This document shows positions 41,692 to 50,557 of a stretch of 64,000 bases of DNA, in pieces; the first letter of the stretch is position 1; each line of letters begins with the position of its first letter. The notes beneath the pieces were generated by a model, which had not been told where the DNA came from, ran no database searches, and saw only the letters and a list, made by a program, of their open reading frames with translations. Made by a program: the position numbers and the translations under genes. The stretch spans positions 1 to 64,000 of the forward strand of contig NZ_JALLPO010000049.1 of the NCBI RefSeq assembly GCF_023276435.1, read 5' to 3'. Source of the stretch: Sphaerisporangium perillae (GTDB lineage: Bacteria > Actinomycetota > Actinomycetes > Streptosporangiales > Streptosporangiaceae).

Positions 41692-41817
41692 CACCGGCGC
41701 TGGCGCCCACCCCCTTCCTACTTCCGGTGCAGCGCACGGGGCGGGACAGGGTGCGGAGCAGAGGCAGAATACGGGGTGGGGCACGGAATTCACGCGAAGT
41801 CAAACAACAGGATCAGA

Positions 41818-41924
41818 AATTGACAGAGCGCTTGGCGGCATGCCCACGGGAGCGCACTAAACCGCCGGCCCGCTCACATCTTCAAGAATTGACAGAACAC
41901 TTGGCGGCATGCCCTCGGGGGCGC
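41818..41924 (+). repeat. 38-bp direct repeat pair upstream of the MFS gene
   Basis: The 38-base segments starting AATTGACAGA and running through CTTGGCGGCATGCCC occur at 41818-41855 and 41887-41924 (34 of 38 identical, 69-bp spacing). A third AATTGACA at 41958, 71 bp further, is the -35 box of the likely MFS promoter. They could be operator modules, or traces of a tandemly repeated peptide (LTERLAACPR / LTEHLAACPR in one frame). Confidence 0.8.
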
Positions 41925-41959
41925 CGGAAAATCGCCGACCGTTACCGGCCGCCCGGGAA

Positions 41960-41988
41960 TTGACACACGCCCGATGGTTGCCTACGGT
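41960..41988 (+). promoter_or_regulatory. Promoter candidate for the MFS transporter
   Basis: TTGACA at 41960-41965, a 17-base spacer and TACGGT at 41983-41988 make a good housekeeping-type promoter, about 40 bases before the ATG at 42028. Confidence 0.6.
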
Positions 41989-42027
41989 CCGCTCGTCAGC
42001 TTTTCCAGACCGCATCCGAAGGTATTC

Positions 42028-43659
42028 ATGACTACATCCACGTTGCCGAAGTCCAGGCAGCAGTTGATTCTTGCCGTTCTCATGGTGTGTTCACTGCTGA
42101 TCTGGCTGGACAACACCGTCCTGAGTACCACCCTGGAGACCCTCGCGGACCCGGTCCGTGGGCTGAACGCCAGCCCGGCCGAGCTGCAGTGGGCCACCGG
42201 CTCGTACACGCTGGCCTTCGCCACCTTGATGTTCACCGCGGGTGCGCTGGGCGACCGCTTCGGCCACCGGGCCGTGCTCGCGACGGGCCTGGTGGTCTTC
42301 GCCGCGTCCTCGGTGTGGGCAGCGTACGCGGGGGACGCGGGGCAGCTCATCGCCGCGCGGGCGGCGATGGGCGTCGGCAGCGCGCTGATCATGCCGGCCA
42401 ACCTGGCCATCCTCATATGGACGTTCACCGGCCCGGCGCGGTCGACCGCGATCGCCATCTCCTCGACCTCCGCCGGTGTCGGCATGGCCGTGGGCCCGGT
42501 GCTCGCCGGTGTGCTGCTCGACCACTTCTGGTGGGGCTCGGTCTTCCTGGTCAACGTCCCGGTCGTGGTCCTCGCGCTGATCGGCATCGCCCTGCTGGTC
42601 CCGAACTTCCGCAGCCCCGTCGTGCGACCGCTGGACCCGGCCGGGATGCTGCTGTCCATCACCGGCCTCGCGGCGCTCGCCTACGGACTGATCCGCGCGG
42701 GTCAGGCGGCGGCCTGGGGCCGTACGGACGTCTGGGCGCCGATCGTCGTCGGACTGATCCTGCTGACCGTGTTCGTCCGCGTCGAACTGCGCAGCAAGAT
42801 GCCGAGCTTTGATCCCCGGCTGCTCGCCCAGCGCGCGTTCGGCGGCGGCAACGCGGCGCTCGGCCTGCTCCTGTTCGCCATATCCGCAGTCACCTTCTAC
42901 AACGCGTTCTACCTGCAGGGCGCGCGCGGCTACTCGCCGATCGAGGCGGGCCTGGCCAGCCTCCCGACCGCGCTCGGCGCGATCTTCGGCGCGCCCGTCG
43001 GCGCCCGCCTGGTGCACCGCTGGTCGCTGCGGCTCGTCGCCGTGCCGGCGCTGATCGTCGCGGCGCTGACCATGGGCGCGTACGGGCTCTTCGGACTGGG
43101 CACGCCCCTCGCCTGGATCGAGGTCGTGCTGCTGGTCCAGGGCCTGTCCATCGGCATGGTGCTCGGCCCGGTGACCGCGGCGCTGATCAGCACGCTGCCG
43201 CTGGAGCGGGCCGGTGCCGGGTCGGCCGTCACCAACACCGTGCGCCAGACCGGCAGTGTGATCGGTATCGCCGTCGGCGGCACGATCATGTCGATCGTGT
43301 ACCGACGCGCGATCCAGCCGTCGCTGGACGGTGTCCCCGGACCGGTACGGGAGCAGGCGCGGGTCTCCGCCGAACAGGCGCGGCACGTCGCCACCACGTC
43401 CCACCTGCCCGCGCTCGGGCACGCCGCCGACGACGCGTTCGTCCACGCCATGCATGTCGGCGCGGTCTGGATCATGTTCATCGCGCTCTTCGGCGCGGCC
43501 GTGCTGCTGCTCGCCCTGCGCGCGATCCGCAAGCCCGCGGCTGCCGGGGGCGAGCCGGAGCCCGCGCGGGACGGCAGCCCGACCGCGGACGAGACGGCCC
43601 CCCGGGCTGGGGCCGAGGACCTGACCGCCCGCGAAGGCGACGACGTGGGCACCCGCTGA
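42028..43659 (+). CDS. DHA2-type MFS multidrug exporter (14 TMS)
   Basis: A 543-residue proton-driven drug exporter. It has about 14 hydrophobic helices. The motif A region is GALGDRFGHRAVLATGL, motif D1 is WLDNTVLSTTLETLA in helix 1, and motif C (antiporter) is STSAGVGMAVGPVLAGVLLD in helix 5. The C-terminus is a charged cytoplasmic tail. ATG at 42028 follows GAAGGT. The SNF2 gene starts 4 bases after its stop, so they are probably co-transcribed, an unusual partner for an exporter. Cargo unknown. Confidence 0.88.
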   Translation: MTTSTLPKSRQQLILAVLMVCSLLIWLDNTVLSTTLETLADPVRGLNASPAELQWATGSYTLAFATLMFTAGALGDRFGHRAVLATGLVVFAASSVWAAYAGDAGQLIAARAAMGVGSALIMPANLAILIWTFTGPARSTAIAISSTSAGVGMAVGPVLAGVLLDHFWWGSVFLVNVPVVVLALIGIALLVPNFRSPVVRPLDPAGMLLSITGLAALAYGLIRAGQAAAWGRTDVWAPIVVGLILLTVFVRVELRSKMPSFDPRLLAQRAFGGGNAALGLLLFAISAVTFYNAFYLQGARGYSPIEAGLASLPTALGAIFGAPVGARLVHRWSLRLVAVPALIVAALTMGAYGLFGLGTPLAWIEVVLLVQGLSIGMVLGPVTAALISTLPLERAGAGSAVTNTVRQTGSVIGIAVGGTIMSIVYRRAIQPSLDGVPGPVREQARVSAEQARHVATTSHLPALGHAADDAFVHAMHVGAVWIMFIALFGAAVLLLALRAIRKPAAAGGEPEPARDGSPTADETAPRAGAEDLTAREGDDVGTR

Positions 43660-43663
43660 CGCC

Positions 43664-45485
43664 ATGGGAACCAGGCAGAAACTCCCCGAGGCGCGGTCGG
43701 ACAGTCAGGCCACGTACCTGCCCGACCGGCACATGTTCGCCCTGTGGACCTGGGCCGACGGCGCCGTGGGGCCGGCCCCGCCGGTCGGTGACGTCCAGAC
43801 CGTCCCCCTGGTCGTCCCGACGCCGGACCTCGGCAGGCTCAAGGTGTCCGACGTCGACTGCGTGCTGATCGAGCCGGACCGGCTCGTGGCCGTGCCCCTC
43901 GACTCGCCCGGCCGGTCGGTGGACGTCTGGCGGTCGTGGATCGCGGGCGGCGAGTCGGCTCTGCCTATCGCCGCGCACGCGGTCCCCGACGCCACAGGTG
44001 TCGCCGTCACGACGCCGGAGCACGCGAGCGGCGTCTTCCGCCGCACCACCGCGGTGGGGGCCGAGATGCGCACGGCGCTCAACGCCAAGCTGCGCCCGTA
44101 TCAGGTACGCGGGGTGAGCTGGCTGCGCGAGACCATCGAGACGCACAGCGGCGCGGTGCTGGCCGACGAGATGGGACTCGGCAAGACGCTGCAGACCATC
44201 GGCTGTGTCGCCGGACGGGCCGAAAAGGGGCCGCAACTGGTGCTCTGTCCCACGTCGTTGGTGGGGAACTGGGCACACGAGATCGCGCGGTTCGCACCTG
44301 ACCTGCGGGCCACGATCTGGCGCGGCGGGCCGCTGCCCGCGGTGGACAGCGGCACGGTGGCGCTCACCGGCTACCCCACGCTGCGCACGCACAGCCCGGC
44401 CCTGGCGGGGATCCAGTGGAGCACCGCGGTCTTCGACGAGGCGCAGGTCCTGAAGAACCCCCGTACGCAGGTGTCGAAGGCCGCGCGCACCATCGCGGCC
44501 GACGCGCGGATCGCCCTGACCGGGACGCCCGTCGAGAATCACCTCGACGAGCTGTGGGCCCTGCTCAATCTGGTCGCACCGCACCTGTTCGGGAACCGGG
44601 CGCAGTTCCGCCATCGTTTCGTGCGGCCGATCGCGGACGGCTCCCCGGCCGCTTCCGCCCGGCTCCCCGGCCGCTTCCGCCCGGCTGCGCGGGGCCATCG
44701 AGCCGGTCGTGCTGATGCGGAAGAAGTCCCAAGTCGCGGGGTCGCTCCCGCCGAAGATCCACGCCGATCTCATCTGCGACCTCACCGAGGAGCAGGAGAG
44801 GCTGTACGACCGGCTGCTGGAGCAGGTCATCGACGACGGCTTCGGCAGTGGCGCCCAACGGCAGACCAAGGTGCTCGCGGTCCTGACCTCGCTCAAGCAG
44901 GTCTGCAACCATCCGGGCCTGATCACGGACGACCTCGGTGAGCTGTCGGGCAGGTCGGGAAAGCTCGACCTGTGCACCGATATCGTAGCCAACAACCTGG
45001 AGCACGACTCTCCGACCCTCGTCTTCACCCAGTACCGGCAGACCGGTGAGCTGCTGGTCCGGCACTTCGCCGAACAGTTCGGGGTGAGTACGCCTTTCTT
45101 CCACGGCGGCCTGAACCAGGAGCAACGGGCCGACATCGTCCGCCGGTTCCAGTCCGACGACGGTCCGAAGGTGCTCGTCCTCAGCCTGAAGGCCGGGGGC
45201 ACCGGGCTCACGCTCACGCGCGCCGCCGATGTCATCCACTTCGACCGATGGTGGAACCCGGCCGTGGAGGCCCAGGCATCCGACCGGGTCCACCGGATCG
45301 GTCAGACCCGCACGGTCACCGTCACCACCCTGACCACCGGGACCACCGTCGAGGAGCACATCGCGGCCATGCACAACCGCAAGTCCGCGCTGTCGGACAC
45401 CGCCGACATTTCCAGCGTCGCCGAGCTGACCCGCCTGGACGACGACCCTCTCATCGAGATCCTGCGCCGGAAGCGAGTCAACTGA
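43664..45485 (+). pseudogene. SNF2-family helicase, frameshifted by a 22-bp duplication
   Basis: The N-terminal part in one frame has a linker region and the first helicase lobe: LRPYQVRGVSWLRE, Walker A DEMGLGKTLQT at about residue 168, DEAQ box VFDEAQVLKN and ALTGTPVENHLDELW. At 44641-44684 an exact 22-bp tandem duplication shifts the frame. Removing one copy restores a continuous product of about 600 residues running SPAASARLRGAIEPVVLMRK into the second lobe: KQVCNHPG, LVFTQYRQ, LKAGGTGLTLTRA, RWWNPAVEAQASDRVHRIGQ. As sequenced, the first frame ends at 44941; the second lobe could be translated alone only from an internal ATG at 44709. DNA translocase, now probably inactive. Confidence 0.88.
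44641..44684 (+). repeat. Exact 22-bp tandem duplication in the SNF2 gene
   Basis: CTCCCCGGCCGCTTCCGCCC followed by GG occurs at 44641-44662 and again, identically, at 44663-44684. Since 22 is not a multiple of 3, the second copy causes a +1 shift. Identity of the copies indicates a recent event, possibly reversible by slippage or recombination. Confidence 0.95.
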
Positions 45486-45487
45486 CC

Positions 45488-46048
45488 ATGGCCGACCACG
45501 ACTACGGTTACACGAAGTGGGGCAAGGACTGGGTCCGGTTCGCCGAGTTGTTGCGCCAGACCCGTCCCGATCCCCAGCTGCCGAGCGCGCGGCGCATGGC
45601 ACGCGACGGGAAGGTGCAGATCACGTTCGACGGCCGGACCGTGCGCGCCGTCGTGCACCGAGGTCGCGGCACCTCGGTGGTCACGATCGAGGTCGCGCCG
45701 ATGTCCGCGGGGGCGACGGCCGAGATCTCCCGTCAGCTGAGCGGCATCCAGCCCCTGCTCACCGACGATTTGTACCGCGCGATCGCTGACGCGGGCCATC
45801 CGCCCGCGCCGGTCCTCGACAGCGTCGACTGCTCCTGCCCGGCCGCCACCCCGCGGTGCGTCCATGAGCTGGCCGTCTACTACGACATGGCGCGGCGCAT
45901 CGACGACGATCCCCGCATCGCTCTCGACGTGCAGGACTTCTTCCTCGCTTCGGCGGGCGGCGGCCAAGCGCCCGCCGAAGCGACGGCGCAGCGCTGGATC
46001 GCACTCAACTCCCTTGATCCGGTCGTCTACTTCACGGTGGCCGAGTGA
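45488..46048 (+). CDS. SWIM zinc-finger protein, partner of the SNF2 helicase
   Basis: A 186-residue protein that starts MADHDYGYTKWGKDWVRFAE, 2 bases after the SNF2 stop. The SWIM motif CxCx(n)CxH is CSCPAATPRCVHELAVYY near residue 115-135. SWIM domains bind DNA or protein and are commonly encoded beside, or fused to, SNF2 helicases in actinomycetes. It is intact although its partner is frameshifted. A strong hairpin follows. Possible role in DNA repair or nucleoprotein remodelling; inferred. Confidence 0.85.
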   Translation: MADHDYGYTKWGKDWVRFAELLRQTRPDPQLPSARRMARDGKVQITFDGRTVRAVVHRGRGTSVVTIEVAPMSAGATAEISRQLSGIQPLLTDDLYRAIADAGHPPAPVLDSVDCSCPAATPRCVHELAVYYDMARRIDDDPRIALDVQDFFLASAGGGQAPAEATAQRWIALNSLDPVVYFTVAE

Positions 46049-46068
46049 CCCGGCCGGCCTGAGAAGCG

Positions 46069-46095
46069 GTGCGTGCCCACCCGGAGGGCACGCAC
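46069..46095. terminator. Terminator hairpin after the SWIM gene
   Basis: GTGCGTGCCC at 46069-46078 pairs perfectly with GGGCACGCAC at 46086-46095 around a 7-base loop, 21 bases after the stop codon. Confidence 0.75.
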
Positions 46096-46544
46096 CCTCA
46101 CCACCCGCTGAGCCCGCGGATGCCCCCGCATCCTCCGGCCGTGACGGCCCCGCTCGCCCGCTCCGCCCGCGCCGTGGCGTCGATCGGAAGTCCTTCGAGA
46201 AAGGGACATGATCTCGCCGTAGACCGGCATGTTGCAGGTGGCAGAAATGGTCTCCATGTACACGTGACCTGAGCTGGCCGTGTGTCAACGGGGAAGGAAG
46301 CGTGTCATGCCCGCACCGCATCCGATCGAGTTCCGGCAGCGTGCCGCGACCCCGGGACCCGCACCCCCAAAGCCCAACCGCCCAGCTCAAAAGGTCCCCG
46401 AGAACGAGCTACACCCTTCTGGGATAACCACTACGGCGCGCGTACGTATTCGATCGTCGCAGGCGTACCCGGTCCGCCAGGGGACGCCGCCCACTCAGGT
46501 CCCAGGGACCCCTGGGGGGAGCTTGGTGCAGCGATTGCGCACTG
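46096..46544. other. Gene-free stretch
   Basis: Between the SWIM gene terminator and the kinase relic I see no frame with gene-like codon use or a recognisable product. Third-position composition is irregular and short runs of several frames alternate, consistent with decayed DNA. The interval 46722-46990 downstream of the relic is likewise without a supported gene. Confidence 0.5.
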
Positions 46545-46721
46545 CGCGAACTCGTGGACACGGCCGTGTCGATCGGTTCCGGCATCGGCGGAAAGTCGGC
46601 ATTGCTGGAGGTCGCCGGAACCTCGGTCTTCGTCAAGCGGGTGCCCCTCACCGATCCGGAGAGGCAGCCGGAGAACGCCCATTCCACGGCGAACTTATTC
46701 GCGCTGCCGGCCTTCCGCTGA
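46545..46721 (+). pseudogene. Relic of a protein-kinase-like gene
   Basis: One frame reads RELVDTAVSIGSGIGGKSAL, LEVAGTSVFVKRVPLTDPER, QPENAHSTANLFALPAF and then stops. This resembles the N-lobe (Gly-rich loop GSGIGG and the VFVKR lysine strand) of a group of actinobacterial serine/threonine kinase-like proteins that continue for 200 or more residues. The rest of the kinase is missing and no start codon or ribosome site is evident. Assignment from memory of the family; a fragment in any case. Confidence 0.55.
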
Positions 46722-46990
46722 AGGAGATTCGCCAGGTCGGCGGGACATACAGCTCGTCCACCGGCTGACCCCGGCGATCCCCGAGTCGGCCGCCGAAGCG
46801 TACCGATCCGTGGGCCTTACCCCGGCCTCCCCTTTCCGCTCAGAGTGGTGCTCGCACATCCGGCGCCGCGACGGCGGGAAGCGGTACGGCGATGTCGGCG
46901 CAACGAACCTGAACAAGCCCGGCGGCTGGGACGCATGCGGTGAGCTGGACGAGGACATGCCCGCGCTCTTCCGGACCGGGCGGCGCATGC

Positions 46991-48268
46991 TCAGTTCAAG
47001 TGGTGTGTCAGAGCATCGACGGCCTCGCGGGCGCTGGCCGTGTCCATGGAGGCGAGCGCGTTGCGGACCTCGACCATGCGATTGCGCACTCTGCCGGATG
47101 CGACCTCCTGGAGGTGGCCGAGTCCGGCCACGGCCGTGGCGGCGCCTTCGTCGACCTCGCCCGCAAGGACCAGGCTGTGCGCGAGAAGGACCTGTCTGGC
47201 CGCGTAGTTGCGACCGTAAGAGGCACCGGTGTGGGTCAAAGACGACCGGAAGTAGGGGACGGCCGCTCTGTGCCGACCAGCCTCGCTGTAGAGCATTCCC
47301 TGGGCCTGCTCAAGCTCGCCGTGATCGTGGAACGTCGCCCATGCGGGAGTGGGGCGGCCTCGTTCAGGGCGCTCCAGCAGGCGCATCGCCCGAGCGTGTT
47401 CGCCCCGCGCTGTGGAATGGTCGCCCAGAAGGGACAGCGCACGTGCCTCCCGGCTGGCGATGATGGAAAGCAGAACAGGCGATCCGATGGCCTCGGCGTG
47501 CTGCCGCGCCGCGCCGAGCAGGTCACGGGCGTGCCGTGGGCGGTTCTCGTAATTGGCCTGCAATCCCAGCATCGCCAGCGCCTGTGATTTCAACTCGCCA
47601 TCGTCCAGTGTGGTGCCGATGGTGAGCGCTTCTCCCCAGTAGTGCCGGGCTCTCTCCTGATCGCAGGCGTCGAAGTGAAGGTACGCGCAACCGTTCGCGG
47701 TCTGCCCGGCCAGGAGACGGAGCCGGCGTCCGATCGAGTCGGGATAACGGCTGGTCTCGATGATCCGGCGGATGCGGTTGAGATGCCGGACGGCGAGCGG
47801 ACGCACATCGCTGCCGCCGTGCGCGTCACCCAATGCCTGAAGGGAACGCAGCCCTGCGCGCAACTCCTGGAGGTGGGGTATGCCGACGGTCTGCGGGGGC
47901 GTGAGGGAGCCGAGGGCCGCGCCGGCGGCTGCTCCTACAGTGGTTGTCACGAATGCTCGCCGGTTCACATCCGTTTCTTCTGTCATGTCGGCTATTAGAA
48001 ACGTACATGGGCTTATTTCGCCGTACGCGGCGGATGGGAAACCCAATTCAATCGGATTGATGCCGAACATGGCGTGCAGGACGCGCCATGCCCGGGGGCG
48101 TGGGCGGGGAGGGTCGGGGAGGCACCAGCGGCGGAACTGGCGGGCGGTCAGAGTGACCGGCTCGCCGAGCATGTGCGCCGCCTGCGCGAACACGGTGAGA
48201 AACACCGAGGGCCGTTCCCAGCCACGCTCGACGCATGCCCGCTCGAACTCCGTCCACTGCCGGACCAC
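46991..48268 (-). CDS. Large cytoplasmic regulator with helical-repeat C-terminus
   Basis: A 425-residue protein. GTG at 48268 lies 5 bases after GGAGG. The N-terminal part (RPSVFLTVFAQAAHMLGEPV, LTARQFRRWCLPDPP, AWRVLHAMFGINPIELGF) resembles the putative DNA-binding start of a Streptomyces-type family of XRE-like/TPR regulators. A Tat-like RRAFVTTTVGAAAGAALGSL follows internally, but is typical of this family rather than a secretion signal. The rest is TPR-like helical pairs (ALSLLGDHSTARGEHARAMR, QAQGMLYSEAGRHRAAVPYF). Divergent from a HATPase gene. Likely developmental or signalling regulator; target unknown. Confidence 0.75.
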   Translation of the reverse strand: MVRQWTEFERACVERGWERPSVFLTVFAQAAHMLGEPVTLTARQFRRWCLPDPPRPRPRAWRVLHAMFGINPIELGFPSAAYGEISPCTFLIADMTEETDVNRRAFVTTTVGAAAGAALGSLTPPQTVGIPHLQELRAGLRSLQALGDAHGGSDVRPLAVRHLNRIRRIIETSRYPDSIGRRLRLLAGQTANGCAYLHFDACDQERARHYWGEALTIGTTLDDGELKSQALAMLGLQANYENRPRHARDLLGAARQHAEAIGSPVLLSIIASREARALSLLGDHSTARGEHARAMRLLERPERGRPTPAWATFHDHGELEQAQGMLYSEAGRHRAAVPYFRSSLTHTGASYGRNYAARQVLLAHSLVLAGEVDEGAATAVAGLGHLQEVASGRVRNRMVEVRNALASMDTASAREAVDALTHHLN

Positions 48269-48440
48269 GGTCACCTCCGGTACACCGACCTTCGACCGAG
48301 AGTAGTCGGCGACCGGAAAAACGGAAGTCCGTTCCCTGGGGAATGTCAGGCCGAATGTCCCGGTGCGCACGCGCCCGGAACGACCGCCGAACGGTTCTCT
48401 TGTGGCGACAGGATTCCCCCACAGAAGGACGCCCGGCCGA

Positions 48441-48920
48441 ATGAGAATCTATTCTTATGACGGACGCCAGGAAAGCGGCGTTTTTCCAGGTACAGAGAGC
48501 TCCGTCGGCGAGGCCCGGCGGTGGTTGCGAAAGGTCCTCGACGCCCATCCCCGCCGCGACGATGCCACCTTGCTGCTCTCCGAGGTCTTCACCAACGCGG
48601 TGACCCACGCGGGCTCGTCCGAGGTCCGCGTCGTCGTCCTCGTGGAATGGGACGGAACCGTTCAGGTCAAGGTCGCCGATCAGGGGGCGGCGACGGTGCC
48701 GTGCGTCTGCGCGTGCCGGAGGCACGATGACGACCTGGCCGAGTGCGGGCGCGGGATCCATCTGGTCCGAAGCCTGTCTCGGCGCTGGGGCTTCCTCAAG
48801 GACGCCGGCGGCCGCGTGGTCTGGTTCACCCTCGATCCCCGCGAAGCCATGCAAGGCCGCGAGCCGGCCGGCTCCTCCATCAGGCGGCGCCGCGCCTACC
48901 AGGAGGAACAGGACGGGTGA
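48441..48920 (+). CDS. HATPase_c_2 anti-sigma/serine-kinase-like ATP-binding protein
   Basis: A 159-residue GHKL-fold protein of the RsbW/SpoIIAB-like class. The N box is ATLLLSEVFTNAVTHAGSSE, the G1 box KVADQGAATVP, and the G2/lid ECGRGIHLVRSLSRRWG. There is no histidine-kinase dimerisation domain. The start at 48441 has GAAGGA about 12 bases upstream. Such proteins bind sigma factors or phosphorylate anti-anti-sigma factors. Here the neighbour is a divergent TPR-type regulator, a pairing frequent in streptomycete-like genomes. Confidence 0.88.
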   Translation: MRIYSYDGRQESGVFPGTESSVGEARRWLRKVLDAHPRRDDATLLLSEVFTNAVTHAGSSEVRVVVLVEWDGTVQVKVADQGAATVPCVCACRRHDDDLAECGRGIHLVRSLSRRWGFLKDAGGRVVWFTLDPREAMQGREPAGSSIRRRRAYQEEQDG

Positions 48921-49013
48921 GTCCCGGCGTCCGGTGCCTCCCTGTGGAGCCGGCCGGGTCGGCCAGGTCGGCTGTGGAGGTGTCGTACTGTCCAATGGCT
49001 TCCTGGCTGATGC

Positions 49014-49080
49014 CATTATGGCGCACCTGTGGTGCCACGAGGGGTTGAAATGGCGCCACATATGCGCCATGGTGGTGCCA
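49014..49080 (+). promoter_or_regulatory. Operator cluster and -10 box upstream of the RHH gene
   Basis: CATTAT at 49014-49019 is a -10 candidate. Downstream lie repeated words related to TGGCGCCA / TGGTGCCA. The clearest is the 7-7-7 inverted repeat ATGGCGC-CACATAT-GCGCCAT at 49050-49070, flanked by TATGGCGCACC (49018 onward), GTGGTGCCAC (about 49030) and GTGGTGCCATGG (about 49072). Several half-sites so close to the start of a ribbon-helix-helix gene suggest cooperative autorepression. Confidence 0.65.
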
Positions 49081-49607
49081 TGGACCTCACGCCGTACGTC
49101 GAGAACCTCCGGCACGAGCTCGCGGTCGCCGCAGGCGCGGGCGGAGACGAAGCCCGGGCCCTGGCCGAGCGGCTCACCGCACCCCTGGAGTCGGCCGCCC
49201 GGCTCACGCTGCTGAACGCGCTGTCCGCCGCCATGAGCGAGGTCACCAGCCAGCTGGCACCGGGCTCGGTGGACGTGCGGTTGCGCGGGCTCGATCCCGA
49301 GTTCGTGGTGACACCATCGCCGGCCCAGGAGTCGTACGGGGAGGACGAGCGGCAGCCGAGCGGGGCACGGGCGGCCGTGCCGCCCGTCCCGTCCGACGGC
49401 GACGAGGGCGGTACGGCCCGCATCAACTTCCGCCTTCCCGCTCACCTCAAGACCCGGGTCGAGGACGTCGCGGGAGAAGAGGGCCTCTCGGTCAATGCCT
49501 GGCTGGTACGGGCCGTCGCCCTCGCCCTGGAACCCGGCGAGCAGGGCCGCGCGCCCGGTCACCGGCGCCACCACGGCCAGCAGGGCTACACGGGCTGGGT
49601 CCGCTAG
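49080..49607 (+). CDS. HicB-like ribbon-helix-helix regulator
   Basis: A 175-residue protein if started at MDLTPYVENL (49080), as I expect for the family. An ATG at 49050 with GAGGGG before it would add 10 residues and place the palindrome inside the gene. The N-terminal ~70 residues are a helical domain (RLTAPLESAARLTLLNALSA), then an acidic linker. The C-terminal RHH motif is ARINFRLPAHLKTRVEDVAG followed by LSVNAWLVRAVALAL, as in HicB/Arc-type proteins. No HicA toxin gene follows. It heads a cassette with DUF4097 and DrrAB-like genes and presumably regulates it. Confidence 0.82.
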   Translation: MDLTPYVENLRHELAVAAGAGGDEARALAERLTAPLESAARLTLLNALSAAMSEVTSQLAPGSVDVRLRGLDPEFVVTPSPAQESYGEDERQPSGARAAVPPVPSDGDEGGTARINFRLPAHLKTRVEDVAGEEGLSVNAWLVRAVALALEPGEQGRAPGHRRHHGQQGYTGWVR

Positions 49608-49689
49608 CTCGAACCGGCCTACGGCACCACTTTCCTCCACCCGCTCCACCAGCGGGAACGCACACCACAGCCATGAGGACGGCGCAGCC

Positions 49690-50526
49690 ATGCCTAGTTT
49701 CGACACGCCCGAACCGATCTCCGTCACCCTCGAATTCGACATCGGATCCGCCCGGATCACCGCGAGCCGGCGCACGGACACGGTCGTCGAGGTGCTGCCG
49801 GCCGACGGCGCCCTTGATGCCGACGTGCGCGCCGCGCAGCAGACCCGAGTCACGTACTCAGGTGGCAAGCTGCTGGTCAAGGGCCCCAAGAATCGCTCCC
49901 TGTTCGGCAGGAGCGGGTCGCTCGACGTGAGCATCGAGCTGCCCGCCGGCTCGGACGTCCAGGGCAACGCGCCTCTGGCGGACTTCATCTGTGAAGGACC
50001 CCTCGGTGAGTGCAGGCTCACGACCTCCGTCGGCGACATCCAGGTCGACGAAGCGCGAACCGTGCGTCTGAAGTCCGGCCACGGCGACATCCGCCTGGAC
50101 CGCGTGGCGGGGGACGCCGAGATCACCGCGGCGGGCCGGGTCGACGTCGGCACGATCGCGGGCGCGGCGACGGTCAAGAACCTCAACGGCGAGACCACGA
50201 TCGGCGAGGTCACCGGCGACCTGCGCGCCAACGCCTCCAACGGCCGGATCTCCGTCGGCGTCGCGCACGCCGGAGTCGAGGCCAAGTCGGCCAACGGCGG
50301 CATCCGGATCGGCGAGGTGGCGCGCGGCCAGGTCGTGCTCCAGACCGCCACCGGTGATCTGGAGGTCGGCATTCGTGAGTCCACCGCCGCCTGGCTCGAC
50401 GTGAACACCCGCCTCGGCAGCGTGCGCAACTCCCTCGGCTCGGCCGAGGGCCCTGAAGCCTCCGACGAGACCGTCGAGGTGCGCGCCCGCACCGGGCTCG
50501 GCGACATCGTCATCCGCCGCTCCTGA
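49690..50526 (+). CDS. DUF4097 beta-helix protein
   Basis: A 278-residue protein made of short repeating beta-strands with periodic Gly/Asp/Asn (TTSVGDIQVDEA, KSGHGDIRLDRVAGDAEI, NLNGETTIGEVTGDLRANAS, KSANGGIRIGEVA). It is the right-handed-helix pattern of the DUF4097/DUF4098 adhesin-like family. No signal peptide or anchor is present, so this member appears cytoplasmic. ATG 49690 follows GAGGACGG. It lies between the RHH regulator and the ABC exporter, suggesting an accessory or sensory role in that cassette; unproven. Confidence 0.85.
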   Translation: MPSFDTPEPISVTLEFDIGSARITASRRTDTVVEVLPADGALDADVRAAQQTRVTYSGGKLLVKGPKNRSLFGRSGSLDVSIELPAGSDVQGNAPLADFICEGPLGECRLTTSVGDIQVDEARTVRLKSGHGDIRLDRVAGDAEITAAGRVDVGTIAGAATVKNLNGETTIGEVTGDLRANASNGRISVGVAHAGVEAKSANGGIRIGEVARGQVVLQTATGDLEVGIRESTAAWLDVNTRLGSVRNSLGSAEGPEASDETVEVRARTGLGDIVIRRS

Positions 50527-50557
50527 ACACCCCCCACTCAGAGGAGACAAGACCGCA

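Noticed and set aside
46282-47463. A 393-residue plus-strand frame
   Set aside because: Composition changes along its length, it crosses the kinase relic in another frame and overlaps the well-supported minus-strand regulator.
49080-49607. HicAB toxin-antitoxin system
   Set aside because: The RHH protein is HicB-like, but no HicA-type toxin gene lies on either side; the neighbours are DUF4097 and transporter genes.
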